Source: Mansonella perstans
Taxonomy: Eukaryota > Nematoda > Chromadorea > Rhabditida > Onchocercidae
NCBI GenBank assembly: GCA_037074765.1
Contig: JBAMDO010000072.1
Coordinates: 178,240 to 242,239 of the forward strand
Direction: 5' to 3'
Length of the DNA: 64,000 bases
Positions 11,401 to 23,713 of this stretch are shown here, piece after piece (the first letter of the stretch is position 1; every line of letters begins with the position of its first letter). Position numbers and translations under genes: made by a program. Under the pieces are notes generated by a model. That model made no database searches and had not been told where the DNA came from. It worked only from the letters and a program-made list of their open reading frames with translations.

Positions 11401-12078
11401 ATATGACACAGTGAATTCAAAGAGTTAAACGAAGAGAGCAAATTGATTTCAGATGAATCGCACTACTGTTAACAGTAGATTTCTCCGTCTTTTCTTAAAA
11501 GATAATTCGCCCTAAGGAAAAGTAAAGTTTGCGCTTTGCCGAATTCGGTGTGGCTCACTGGTACATGTTTGATGTGAGGAAAGAAATAAAGAGTTGGATT
11601 TTTTTTTTTAAAAAAAACTACGATTTTATTTGAAGTTCTCAAATGTGATAAACCTGTTCCTCCTTTTTTCGTCATAGGTGCTTTTTTCCTCTAACTATTA
11701 CTTTCGACGATTAACAAAATTTTGAAAGGGCAAGGAAACATCGTTCAAAACTCTAAATGTGAACTCTTAATGACTAGAAAAATGCCTGTTGATTGGGTTT
11801 AATTATTGAATGCAAAAACTATGCAAAAAACTTCTGGTGAATAACCTTATATGATGCTCCGGGAATTAAAATTCAACAATTGAGTGGTTTTTGAGCAGGT
11901 TAGAATTCACTGACTCCTTCATTTTCGAGATTTCATTCTCTTAAAATGGCTCTATTTAATTAAAAAGCATCTGTACAAGGAGCAGATTGTTATAACTTTC
12001 CTATTAATGATCGAGTTGATTTCTGTTGGATGAACAACAGTTTAAAAAATTCCAAAAAAGCAAATTTTAAAGTATAAT

Positions 12079-12318
12079 ATGCCAAAAAAATTACTACTTT
12101 TCAATCACTTTGTTATCACATTATTTCAGTTATTTATCATAATAATTTGTCATAAAATAATCTTTTGCTCAATTTTTGTATTTACTGGAAGTGTTGTCAT
12201 CATTCAGTTTAATTTGATTTCAACTGAGGACAGAAAAAGGCAATTAACTGCTGAATGCTTCCTTTCACGGTACAATTGCTTGCATGTCAGTGATTTCAAC
12301 GAAATGGAAGTGGAATAA
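12079..12318 (+). CDS. Second copy of the unrecognised 79-residue ORF
   Basis: Same length and start as the ORF at 1552-1791, with a handful of conservative substitutions in the hydrophobic half and Val-to-Met near the end. The tail FLSRYNCLHVSDFNEMEVE is kept. It lies about 0.7 kb downstream of the tyrosine-rich gene copy 2, on the opposite strand, as in the first block. Possibly only the last ~36 codons are a real exon. Confidence 0.3.
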   Translation: MPKKLLLFNHFVITLFQLFIIIICHKIIFCSIFVFTGSVVIIQFNLISTEDRKRQLTAECFLSRYNCLHVSDFNEMEVE

Positions 12319-12999
12319 TGTTGCCCAATTTTTTCATTTCTTCTTTTCCATTCGAATTTTCAAATGTATTTGTCTATTTCGACAAATAAATCTCCGTTTC
12401 AACCTTTTTCTACAAACAAGTACATCTACAAAAAACACATTTCTCTAATCTCCCTATCAATGATAAATTTTTTCACTCATTGATTGAATTGTCAATTAAA
12501 TTAATTTTTAGAGAAAGTATCATTCTATGCTAGATGGAGTATGACCAGCACCTATTGGCTACACAAAGTAAACAAGAATGACCGTTCATAAGGCATATTT
12601 AATTCGCAGTATTATTGTGCTTCAACAGAAATTATTTAATAAGTTCAGCCCTTCTGATAATAAATTTTAAAGAATTCCAAGAACAAAAACATAGGAATAC
12701 TGTGCAATTTTTAATTACATTGCTACTACAATATTTCAATCATTTAGTGAATAACTGACAATAAAACTACCAATAGATTCATTTATTGTAATTTGCAAAT
12801 TACTAGTCAGCATGGATACTGCAAAATACAACAGAGCTACGGAATATCGCATAGTTTTTCGACATGCTTGCAAGATTTATTCAGTTTACATTCTGTTTCA
12901 AAACTTGCTCATAAGACGCAAGATAATACCGATTTTGTATTTTTTTGTAAATACAAAATCCGTGCAATGATAGAAATGTTTTTGGAGAAAATAAAACAG

Positions 13000-13497
13000 T
13001 TAGCCACGAAAACGTCCAAAAATTCCTGGACGTCGAAAGTAATAAGGATAGTAGTAGGGATAACGAAAGATAGGTCGCTGAAAAGGACTTGAGAAGCGTG
13101 AACCAAATGCTCTTCCGGCAAGAAAACCGAGACCAGCACCAAATAGACCCGGAATACCGCCTAGGCCACCTCCACCAATTCCTGGGAATCCAAAGCCATT
13201 TCGTCTGCGGTTTAACGACTAAAATAAAAAAATAAGCTCTCACTGCGGACTGTGACAATTAAATGAGCGCCAATAAGAGATTTGAAACATACGTTATTGC
13301 CTGCCATGTTATTGTTGTACGAGAGGAAATTAAGATCGAGCTGTGCATCTGTTTTAGCGATTGACAATACTATGCTAAACGAGAAGTAACACATTAATAG
13401 GCAAATTAACTCAAAAAATGATGTGATAATAGCAATTTAAGACTTTAACTTACATTGTTAGCGCAATGAAATACTCAATCGCAACAATTGAATGCAT
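13000..13497 (-). CDS. Small secreted Tyr/Gly-rich protein, copy 2 (114 aa)
   Basis: Exons 13497-13454, 13374-13293 and 13218-13000 join in phase. The signal peptide is MHSIVAIEYFIALTI plus IVLSIAKTDA. The spacer ends NNNMAGNN. The third exon encodes SLNRRRNGFGFPGIGGGG, then LFGAGLGFLAGRAFGSRF and a short tail FRYPYYYPYYFRRPG, ending FGRFRG. Compared with copy 1, the Tyr-Pro tail is much shorter and the glycine-rich lead-in longer. The first intron is nearly the same in both. Same unrecognised family. Confidence 0.75.
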
Positions 13498-14699
13498 AAT
13501 AAGTTATCCGAAATTCCTGCAATTGTCACCGTTGACTAAATTCAAAGTGTTAAGCGAAGAGAGCCGATTGATTTTAGATAATTCACAAAATCGGTAACAG
13601 TAGAATTCTTTGTCTGTTTTAAAAGACAACTGGCCCCAACGAAAAATAATGTTTGAGTTTCGTCGAATTCGGTTATGGCCCACTGGTATAAATTTGATAT
13701 GAAGGAAGAAATAAAGAGTTGGGCGAAGACGGTTCCTTAATAACTACAGTTTCTTTCGAAAAATGTTTATTATTATGACTGTGGTAAACTTGTTCTTCCT
13801 ATTCTGCGTTATATGCGCTTTTTTCCTCTAAGTACCATTTTCGATGGCTAACAAAGTCTTGAAAAGGCAAAGAGTCATTGCTCAAAAATCTAAATGTGAA
13901 CTCTTAATGGCTGGGAAGACTCAGCGTTGATTAGGCCTGATTATTGAATTGAAAAAAGTTGCCAATTAAAATTTCATATTTATGATATTTTAAATGTTGG
14001 AAATTTACTGATTAAATTTTATGGAGCTGTAACAAGTGTCGCTAATTGTTATTTACAGATATTACATCATTTTTTTTATGATTACAGTATTTCAACCATA
14101 TATTTCAACAGTATGCTTTGAATAATACCAGTGTTTTCAATAGCATTTTCTACCCGAAAGAAAGCAAAGATCGTGTACTTCATGTTTTTGTTGACCAGAA
14201 AAACTGTTTACGATCTCACAGTTTTTAAACGGAAAAAAGCCATGCCTCTACCATCTACTGAAGATGAACATTATCACTTTCCTTCTTTCTCCGTTATCTC
14301 GTTTCTTTCCATTTACCGATGATACCTTTTTAAATCCTAAAGTTACAGAAACTTTGCGAAGTAAATTGAAATCTAGTTCATTTGTAAGCTTCTAATAATT
14401 CTGAGGCGATGATTTGCTTGCATGAAGAATAAGAAAATATTTTATCAAAACTTTTTTGGCAATGCATAAGATCTCTTAATAATGAATTAGTTTTTTTTTT
14501 TGGTTGGAGATTAATTTGATGGGCCAGTTGCCATAATTTCCATCTGTCGCTTCGTGTCCAGAAAGGTCAAGACAGTGGCATGAATGCAACGATTTTCGTT
14601 GATTGCTGTCATTTACACGCATTTACAACCATTTTTACTTTATTTTTTAAAATTTCAACTAAATTTTCAATAAAAATACAAAACGAAGGAATGTTGAAA

Positions 14700-15068
14700 T
14701 TAGCAATAATAATAATATACAATTTCCATCAAAAAACACTGAAACAACTTCTCGGCTTGATTGGCTAATAGAACGTAACACAATTCATTACAAAGCGCTT
14801 CATCAAATTCCGGATATGTATATGGCCAGCCAAGACATTTCACACAATTAGATTGAAAATTGATTGTCTCCAAATTAATATCATATGAATTATGAAGAAC
14901 TGTTCTCGGGTCATCTTTAATTTCATGATTCACTTTCATAAAACAATTCTGCAATTTTTTGCTAATTTCGTTGTTAATTAAACTAATTAATTCATTTGAC
15001 AAATACAGGCAAACATTATTCGACTTCGTTACCTCATACTTTCTCAGAAGAATTGAGTGGCACTGCAT
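14700..15068 (-). CDS. Unknown Cys-containing protein (longest ORF of its family)
   Basis: An open stretch of 122 codons. The first ~15 codons (MQCHSILLRKYEV) are a junction with a TTL exon-1 fragment and probably not native. The conserved part is KKLQNCFMKVNHEIKDDP, HNSYDINLETINFQSN and VKCLGWPYTYPEFDEALCNE, then LCYVLLANQAEKLFQCF and a Tyr-rich end (YYYYC). Several Cys suggest a secreted protein, but no signal peptide is attached here. Related fragments lie at 5.35, 22.55 and 30.3 kb. Family not recognised. Confidence 0.35.
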   Translation of the reverse strand: MQCHSILLRKYEVTKSNNVCLYLSNELISLINNEISKKLQNCFMKVNHEIKDDPRTVLHNSYDINLETINFQSNCVKCLGWPYTYPEFDEALCNELCYVLLANQAEKLFQCFLMEIVYYYYC

Positions 15069-18000
15069 AAGCTGCTTTATTATGACATAGCATTCTTCCC
15101 GTTATCACAATTCTATACAAAGATTTTGTCGCTTCAGTTTCGAAATCACTTCCTGTCACCGCAATCATCAATGTAACTACTACCAATTCCACCAAAACAC
15201 AGGAGTGCCCCATATGTTATCTGAATTTACTTAGATATGGATCATATCGAGCTTTTTGTCTTCCTCAAATAACTAAAATAGCCCTCGAGACTAAGAGTCC
15301 TCGGTCAAGTTTGAAATTGCAGATATTAACCTATAATTAATGTTGCGCTACTAGTGCTAGTAGTCAAATAGTATCATCGTTAAAAGGAAGTGTCCATTCT
15401 ACGTAAGAAAATTGGCTTACATTGACAATGCAAACCAACGAATGTCTACATTGCTGAAATCTCGAATTGCCTCGGTATCTTTTGCAATGAAAAATGCAAG
15501 TCATAACTGATGTTCAGAAAAAACAAAATCATTTTATCCAAACTAGATCGCATGCAAATTTTTTACCATCAGTGGAATGGTTTGATTGTTAATTAAACTG
15601 ATTAATTTATTTGACAAATACATGCAAATATTATTTGACTTTGTTACCTTGTTAATTTCAATGTCATTTCTTTACACTGAAGTCTTTGTAGTGAAATGAC
15701 CTCATACTTGCATGTTTACGCCTGACATAGCTGTTCTCCAATTGAAATCCATAAGTGAGTAAACTGCATTGCTTGAATATTCAATTTGCATCGGCTAATA
15801 TTTCACTTCTTCTTAACATTAAAAAGATATAAAATTAGCACTGATTTAGCGTGAACTTATTTAAAAGAAATGGTTCACAAAAATCAGAAATTTTTATATT
15901 TTACCTAATGCTGATGCAATAAAGTATGTTGTCAAAATTAATTAAACTAATTTTCCGCACTACAAATAATGTTATCCAATGAGATAATATAACAGCTAAT
16001 TAATTTTTCTACCGTCGTATGAAGGAAAAGAGAAAAAAGTAACTCGAAATTTGAAAAATTTGCCAAAATCGACACTCTTCGATCATCACTTAAAGCCTTG
16101 AGTTGCCATTAACCTCTGAAGAAAACGCATATGTCGTCGCAGTTTTGCTAATGAATAAGAGTTCATATTTGACTAGTTTTCCTATGTCATTTGGAAATTC
16201 AAGTTACAGTGAAAAGTAGAGGAAAATTAGGGCAGTGACGAAAGATTGGAGAAAAAAATGCAGTAATTAAAGAAGAAAAGATTAAAGGAAAATAGTGTAG
16301 TGACGGAAAGGAGAAAAAACAAGTTTATCCTAGTTATGAATTTTTTGTACTTTTTTTCGATTAAAATCATAGTTTGTAAGGAACCTTTGTCTATTTTCGC
16401 CTTATTCATCAAATGTTTTTCGTTGTCAGGAAGTCGCTGAACAGTTAGAAAGTTTTCCTTTGTGCTATGTGCTTCATTAGTTTGCGTACGTATATTGTCA
16501 TCACATTCCAGAAAGCAAAATTTTTTTCGTTAAACTGTACAAATTTGATTGATCCTTCGTAAATAATTTTGTTCAAGAATCGGCAATAGTCTTAAACAAT
16601 TCTTCCTAAAATTAAAATTAATGCTTTGTTTTTCATTACATGAGTTGTAGCAATTTTTTGTTCTACAAATCTATCAAATTGTTGCGATCTCTAAAATTTC
16701 TAAAATTCGAATAGTCCCACAATAAGCTAATAATTTTTGATCCATTTCGGTTTTTATGTAGTCACTTATTACTTAATAATATGTTAACGAGGATTAGTCA
16801 AGATACGATTGAATTCCATACGTTTTTTAATTTCCCACACTTCAGCCTTTAAACAGTGAGGTAATTTTGGAAAATGGTGGAGAATACAAATAGTGACTTC
16901 GCAGCACTTTGATCGCATAAATTATCTAATACCTGGTCAGCAATTAGATTCTTTTTTTACAATGGTCGTTTCGAGCCATTCTTGGATAACCGATTCTACT
17001 TTTGTTGTCTATACCATAGCATTATTCAGCATTTTTAATCTATATAACTCGTATTGTCAGAGTATTTCAGCTTTTAAAACTTCCTAGTAAATGAGTGCCT
17101 TCGGAAAACATAATAACTTATTTAAAAAATGAAAAATTTCTTGTGTATCAAAGTCAAATCCGGCCAAATATTTAACATCTTCGTCTGGGAGTGGAGCAGT
17201 TAATTAGTCCTAAATTATGTTGTAATCAGTACATTTCCTTTTAAATTCGAAAGAATTAAAGTTTACAGCGGTTCAGAATGCGAGATTTAGCATCAAATTT
17301 AGTACCAGTTTAGAACAAGAAATTTGATTGTAACGTAACCAGGCAGATTTGGAATATCCCACTCCACCATATAGAAATAACGGTAGATTTTACTTGTCGG
17401 TTGATGCGGCCATGCAGCTTCATCTGTTTTGCACATGCAATATTAAGTTTTTTGCTTGCTATCTTGGTTTTAGTGGTTGTAGTCCAAGTTCTTACCAGAG
17501 GCCGGAGTTGTAGCGTGATTTAGTGCAAATTTTAATTCCAGATACGTTTTTTTAAGCACATATACTATTTTATATTGAATAGATTTTTAATTTACAGTAG
17601 GTGTTCACAGAAATATTTTTTTTTCCAACAATGAGCAAAACTGAGTCTGACGCTTGCCCGGTGCTGTAAGGTTAATAGGAAGGATGCAAGCTCCAAACTG
17701 AAGTAACTTAACCGTGTTGTTTGTATTCTGTGAAATTTTTGTTTTGAATTTGATAAATGACCCTAACGCATCTGTTACGAGACCAATTACACCAATGCTA
17801 TGAATTGTTTTCGAAAGAATTTTCGACAAAGATGAAAGTTAATTAGAAAGTGCATCGTATCGACAACGGTTATAGATTGTGGATTGCACATTTCACATAT
17901 TATTTCAGAATTTAAATGCAAATAATTGGCAAAAAAGGTAGCAAAAGGAATTTCAATGAAGCCATTTCGTCAAAAATTCCAAAAACATGTTCAAATTTAG

Positions 18001-18439
18001 GGAAAAAAGTTACTGACCTAATTATATTACTTCTTGCTCTCCGGAGCGCCTTTTATTTTGACCGCAAAAATTTCGAGTGCAAAAGAAATTGATGTATCCG
18101 GAATACGGTTCATTAGAGACAGGAAAAAACCGAAATTATTAACAAATATTTTTTCAGTTTAAATTAATGAGAAGATGCATCTTCATGATAAAATCTGAGA
18201 AATAATCATTAATATTGATAATGAATATTCGCTCAATAACTCCTATTCTCCTTAAACTGTCTTTTTCTCAATATCGCAGAATCGCTTATCTAGTTTATTT
18301 TCAAAGACATTCCTAAACTTTATGTTTACGGTCGCCGAAAATATTTCCACTACGCAATACCTGTTTTGAATTATGTAATACAACTGAAACCCACACGACT
18401 TTTTCAACTATCTCAAGCAGAGTGCATTTATTTAATTAC

Positions 18440-18613
18440 CTTAATGTCATTTGACGAAAAAATTTCTTGGGATGCTGACAGATGTAGCAGAAGTGGCCAT
18501 CCTAGTAAACATAATTCCATGTTGCCAAGTGTCATCGGTAAAAATGAGATGAAATTAGCGTAAGAACCAATTATTACGATGGCAGCAACAATAGAAAGGA
18601 ATGTCTGTTTCAT
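18440..18613 (-). CDS. Short secreted-protein first exon (MKQTFLS...)
   Basis: From ATG at 18613 the frame reads MKQTFLSIVAAIVIIGSYAN, a good signal peptide, then FISFLPMTLGNMELCLLGWP and LLLHLSASQEIFSSNDIK. It ends exactly at AAG/GTAATT, a plausible donor in phase 0. The right-arm copy (24878-25048) has lost one G at that donor and reads into a stop. A third copy near 8.0-7.83 kb is broken by stops. I could not find the next exon with confidence. Confidence 0.35.
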
Positions 18614-19173
18614 CTCCTATTATATCTGGAATTTTGTCCACCGTAATCACCACATATTTATAAAATTACAGAGAAAACGAAAGAGAGAACTAGATTTGAC
18701 GAAGAAAATCGAGTCGAAAAACAAAAATCTTGTGGTGAATACGGTGAAGTGGTGATTACGTTGAACAAGATTCTACATCTAATAGAGGAGCATTACTGTC
18801 ATTAGTGTCTTTTATGGATCCGTGATAGCAGGATTGTTTTCTGGAAAGAAAAAATATTGTTTCCTGTGTTTGCTCATTTGCTTTAGTCTATTTTTGTCGT
18901 TGAAACTTTAAAAAAAAAAGTACAAAAACAGAGAATTGGTCGCACAATTAGTTTCTCACTTTATTGCTTTCAATCATTCCGCATTCGATTTTCTTGACGC
19001 CTTGAAAGATGACATCCGAATGAGGATCAAATGGAATAGCGAAATTCGATGCTATCAGTTGTATGCTTTATCTAAAATTAATCGGCTCTCCTCGCTTAAC
19101 ACTTCTCATTTAGCAGGGTATTATCATTTTTTTACCACATTACAAATTCATATAATTACAGGAATTATTTATT

Positions 19174-19678
19174 ATGCAGTCAGTTGTTGTGATTGAATAT
19201 TTCATTGCTTTAACAATGTAAGTTAAAGTCTTAAAACGTTTCATTATGTTATTCATCAAATTTAATTGCCTATTAATGTTTTACTTCTCATTTAGCACAG
19301 TATTATCAATCGCTGAAACGGATGCACAGCTGATCAATTTGAATTATCGCTCGTTCAACCGTAATGTACTCGAGAACGTATGTTTTATATCGCTTATAAG
19401 TGCTCATTTAATCGTCAAAATTTTCAGTGAGAGCTTATTTAAAATTTTAGCAAAATCCTGCACAATTACCGCAAAATCCTGCTCTACCTCAAGGAATTGG
19501 TGGACGAGGAGATCGGTTTCTATTTGCTGCTGGTTTGGGTTTTCTTGCAGGAAGCGCACTTGGTGCAGGCCTCTCCCGTTATCCGTACTATGGTGGATAT
19601 CCGTACTACGGTGGATACGGTGTATACCCGTATTACGGTGGATATCCGTACTATCCTTATTATTATTTCTATGGTTAA
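19174..19678 (+). CDS. Small secreted Tyr/Gly-rich protein, copy 3 (117 aa)
   Basis: Exons 19174-19217, 19296-19377 and 19451-19678 join in phase. The signal peptide starts MQSVVVIEYFIALTITVLSI and ends AETDA/Q. The third exon gives QNPAQLPQNPALPQG, then the patch FAAGLGFLAGSALGAGLS and a regular tail built on YPYYGG and GYGVYPYYGG, ending YYYFYG. Signal and intron sequences match the other copies closely. The tail differs in repeat number and spacing. It resembles in style the YGGYG-rich nematode antimicrobial or cuticle peptides, but I cannot claim homology. Confidence 0.8.
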
Positions 19679-19879
19679 TTGTTTTATTTTCTCTAAAAAC
19701 CTCTCTATTATTGCACGGATTCTAAATTTGCAAAAAAAACGCAAAATATTATTCGGCATTATGTTGTGTCATTACACTGCTTCATAAATAGGTATGAAGC
19801 AGAATATAAACTGAATAAATTTGTGCGACATTCCATAGCTTTTTGATAGTTTGCAGTATCCAAGCTGACTGGTGATTTG

Positions 19880-22800
19880 CAAACTGTAATAAATGAATCT
19901 ATTGGTAATTTTATTGTCAGTTACTCACTAAATCATAAAAATACTGTAGTAGCAATGTAATTAAAAATTGCACAATATTTCTAATTTTTTGTTCTTGGAA
20001 TTCTTTAAAATTTATTACCAGAAAGGCTGAACTTGTTAAATAGTTTCTGTTGAAGCAGATTAATACTGAGAACTACATATGCCTTATGAACGATCATTCC
20101 TGTTTTATTTTGTGTAGCCAATAGGTGCTGATCACGCTCCATCTAGCATAGAATAATACTTTCTCTAAAAATTAATTTAATTGACAATTCAGTCAATGAA
20201 TGAAAAAATTGGTCATTGATAGGGAGATTAGAAAAATGTACTTGTAGATGTACTTGTTTGCAGAAAAAAATTGAAATGGAGATTTATTTGTTGAAAAAGA
20301 AAAATACATTTGAAAATTCGAATAGAAAAGAAAAAATAAAAAAGTTGCACAGCATTATTCCACTTCCACTTCGTTGCAATCACTAACGCGCAAGCAATTG
20401 TACCGTGAAAGAAAGTATTCAGCGGTTAATTGCCTTTTTATGTTCTCAGTTGAAACCAAAATAAACTAAATGATGACTACACTTCCGGAATTGTTATAGT
20501 AACCACAAAAAACTGAGCGAAAGGATTATTTTATGACGAATTAATCTGTGATTGAAATTAATACGCACAATAACAACGTCATATCATTGACGTAAATGTC
20601 TGTCTCTCCCTTCCGCTTATTTCCTGGGGAATGTCCTGATGAATTTCGATTATCCACACATTTCTTTTGTTTATATCACTCTCAACCATTAATTCGTTTT
20701 TCATTTGAAAATTTGGGTTACCGTCAAAAGTAATGCTTGGATTAGAGGAAAAGATTGCAGTGATCGAAAAAGGAGAAAACAAATTTATCGAAGTTATGAA
20801 TTTATCGAACTTTATTTCGAATGAAATTCGTAGTTTGCAAGGAACCGTTTTCTTTAATCACTATACTCTATCCTTCCCATCAAATGTGTACTATCATCAG
20901 AAAAACATAAAATGCTCCAAACAATAGGATATCAACATAAAGATTGTTTAAATAACATATTCTGCGATCATTTGTCTGTTCTTCTATTCGTTTTTCTTAT
21001 CTCTTTCGGGAAAATAAGTTTGCTTTTTTTTATCAAAATTTTTTGAACTGTGTGTATTCAAAGACTTTTAGTGAATCCATTCGTCCACTCTTTTGATTTT
21101 TCCGGGAAACAAAAACCTAATCTTAAAATTTTATCATCTGTTTAATTCATTTCAAATATTATTTACATTTGTTTTATTCGAAAATCAAAATAGAAACTTC
21201 CAAATAATTTGTCGTTTAATTAAAATTAAATTACCTCAACTCTTTGTTGCTTCATGAAATCCTATTGTAAAACCTGTCCAATTGCTCCGTTATTAGTATT
21301 TCTGAAATCAAGTAGGCTCAATGAAAGCAGTTGGTTTTATATTTGTCCCTTGTAACTCAAACATGGAAAAGCCTAGAACACAGACGAGAGAAGTAGAGTT
21401 TATCGCAAAAAATCGGATCGTAGAGCAACAATCTTGTTGTGGTTACGGTATGTGTTTGTGGTTATGAAGCGGAAAACATTATAATCAACTAACTAATTAC
21501 TGTACCTTGTCAGTTTTATGTATCCATTGTAGAACGTTTGTTTTCTGAGAAGAACGAATATGTTTCCTTTGCAATTTTGTCTGGACCTATTTTTGTCGTT
21601 GAAACTGTTGCTTAAAATTAGCTGTGCAATAACAAAAAATTGGTCACATAGTTACTTTCTCGCTTCTTCCGAATGAAAACCATTTGAGAGCTATAGTCGA
21701 ATTCGGCGAAGCGCAAACTTGACTTTTCTATAGGACCTGTTGCTTTTGCAAAAAATTAGCCAAATCTGGTGCTATCAGTTTTTTGCATTATCTAAAATCA
21801 ATCGGCTCTCCTCGCGTAACACTTTGAATTTAATCAACGGTTGAAAAAACTCATTTTCGAGTTTCGTCCTGACGGAATTATCTTTTATTTTTCATAGTTG
21901 TCTTCATAATAACTCATTTTTGCCAATTCACGTTGTCCATTGATACGTGAAAAAGTCACCTCCTGGAATTCGTTAGGACAAAATACAAAAGCAACGAACT
22001 TCTTTACTACAAATTCTCACAAAAGTAGTTTTTTATTCAACAGGAATGCAACGAATATGTAAACTTTTTTACAATTATATAAATTTATACAATTGCAGGA
22101 ATTTAGGGTAATTTATTATGCAGTCAATTGTTGCGATTGAGTATTTCATTGCGTTAACATGTAAGTTAAAGTTTTGAAGTGCTATTATCATATTATTCAT
22201 CAAATTTAGTTGCTTGTTAATGTGTCGCTCTCTTAGCACAGTATTATCAATCGCTGAAACAGATGCACAGCTCACGACGGTAACAGAGTAGGCGGCAGCG
22301 TTTGTTTCATATTCCTTATTAGTGCTCATTCAAGTGTTAAATTTCCCAGTGAGAGCTTATTTTAAATTTTATTCGTTAAACAATAACGGTAATGGAGCAT
22401 CGAACTCCAGTGTTTGTAAACCCCCGGAAGATGTTGGGTGCCCAGAAAGTCAGCCGAATGTTATTTTGTGGACTTCTCTATTTGGTGCTGTCTGAGTCTA
22501 TGTGATATTAATTTCGAGGCAATCAATTTTCAGTCTAATGATGTGAAATGTCTTGAATGGCCATATGCATATCCGGAATTTGATGATACTTTCCGTAATG
22601 ATTTGTGATACGTTCTATTAGCCAATCAAGTCCAGAAGTTGTTTCAGTGTTTTTTGATGAAAATTGTTTATTATTATTATTGCTAATTTCAACGTTTCTT
22701 CATATATTATTAATCGTTTTGTATTTTTACTTTCAACGAAAATTTAACGAAAATTTAGTTAAAATTTTAAAGAATAAAGTAAAAGTGGTTGCAAATGAAT

Positions 22801-23510
22801 ATAATAAATGACAACAATCAATGAATGTCGTTACATTCATGCTACTGTCTTGATCTTTCCGAACACTAAGAGACACATCATGGAAACTACGACAACTGAT
22901 CCATCAGATTAATCTACAACCAAAAAAAAACTAATTCATTATTAAGAGATCTTATGCATTGCCAAAAAGTTTTGATAAAATATTTTCTTGTAATTTTAAT
23001 GCCAGTAATTAATAAATAATTAAAATATGGCGATTGTAAACTTTTTGAAAAGCCTTGGCCACTTTAATATCAATTTGATAACTAGCAGGGGAATTATAAC
23101 AATGCTGTTCTTGTACAGGTGCTTCTTAATATAGTGAAGCCATTTTAAGTTGACTGAAACTTCGGAAATAAAAAAGAAAAAATTCTAACTTCCTCAACAA
23201 CCACTTTTGGTTCTCATTTGAACGCCATTTGGTTCTCATTTGGACGTCACCCTTTCTGGATCAAATTTCCATCAAAAAATTTTAATTATCGAGATGAGAA
23301 AGATATGAGTTTAGATTCAGAATTCGCTGGTAAGAAAAAGCAGAAGAAAATCTTTGCTTTATTTACTTAAAACAGTTAAAACCGTTCAGAAGATTTTGAA
23401 AAAGAATTGGAGACGTTTTTATAGATATGAAATATGGAAAGGTGTCAAAAAGTATTTTGCAGAACAGCGACTATTTTTTTGAGCAGGCGTGACGGTCAAT
23501 TTTTTAAATC
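19880..23510. other. Spacer of the inverted repeat; eroded duplicates
   Basis: The spacer starts with a reversed, diverged copy of the 1.5-2.3 kb region (19.9-20.6 kb, including the eroded 79-codon ORF). A stretch at 20.7-21.6 kb follows with weak similarity to the membrane-ORF region. After that come upstream-like sequence (21.8-22.05 kb), the broken tyrosine-rich gene (22118-22330), a Cys-protein fragment (about 22540-22710, plus strand, with an in-frame stop) and a TTL middle fragment (about 23290-23500). I see no intact gene. Confidence 0.45.
22118..22330 (+). pseudogene. Broken tyrosine-rich gene, exons 1-2 only
   Basis: Exon 1 is nearly the family consensus (MQSIVAIEYFIALT) but its last codon has lost one base (ACAT before GTAAG instead of ACAAT). 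Exon 2 begins after CTCTTAG with the TVLSIAETDAQL segment and reaches a stop at 22289-22291. The GTATGT donor has become TTTGTT. No glycine/tyrosine exon follows. Confidence 0.75.
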
Positions 23511-23713
23511 TACTAGTCAACATGGATATGCAAAATATTATAGAGCTACGGAATTTCTCATAGTTTTTCAACATGCTTGCAAAATTTATACAATTCAAAT
23601 ATGTTTCATAATTTGCTTATATGACAAAAGATAATACCGAATAATATTTCGCATTTTTTTGCAAATTTAAAGTCAGCACAATGACAGGAAAGTTTTTTAA
23701 GAAAATAAAACAA

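Larger units (their letters stand above)
15045..19880. repeat. Left arm of large inverted repeat
   Basis: Read on the opposite strand, this arm matches about 23510-27950. Matching landmarks are the TTL exon-1 fragment (15045-15190 with 27720-27880), a 64-codon ORF identical in both arms (16893-17087 with 25853-26047), the membrane ORF (about 16170-16440 with 26480-26760), the short signal-peptide exon (18440-18613 with 24878-25048) and a tyrosine-rich gene (19174-19678 with 24222-23714). The left arm also carries about 0.5 kb around 17.28-17.78 kb that is missing from the right arm. Confidence 0.8.

Noticed and set aside
16893..17087. 64-codon ORF identical in both arms (also 25853-26047, minus)
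   Set aside because: Identity reflects recent duplication or gene conversion of the whole arm, not coding constraint. No start context, splice site or domain supports a gene.
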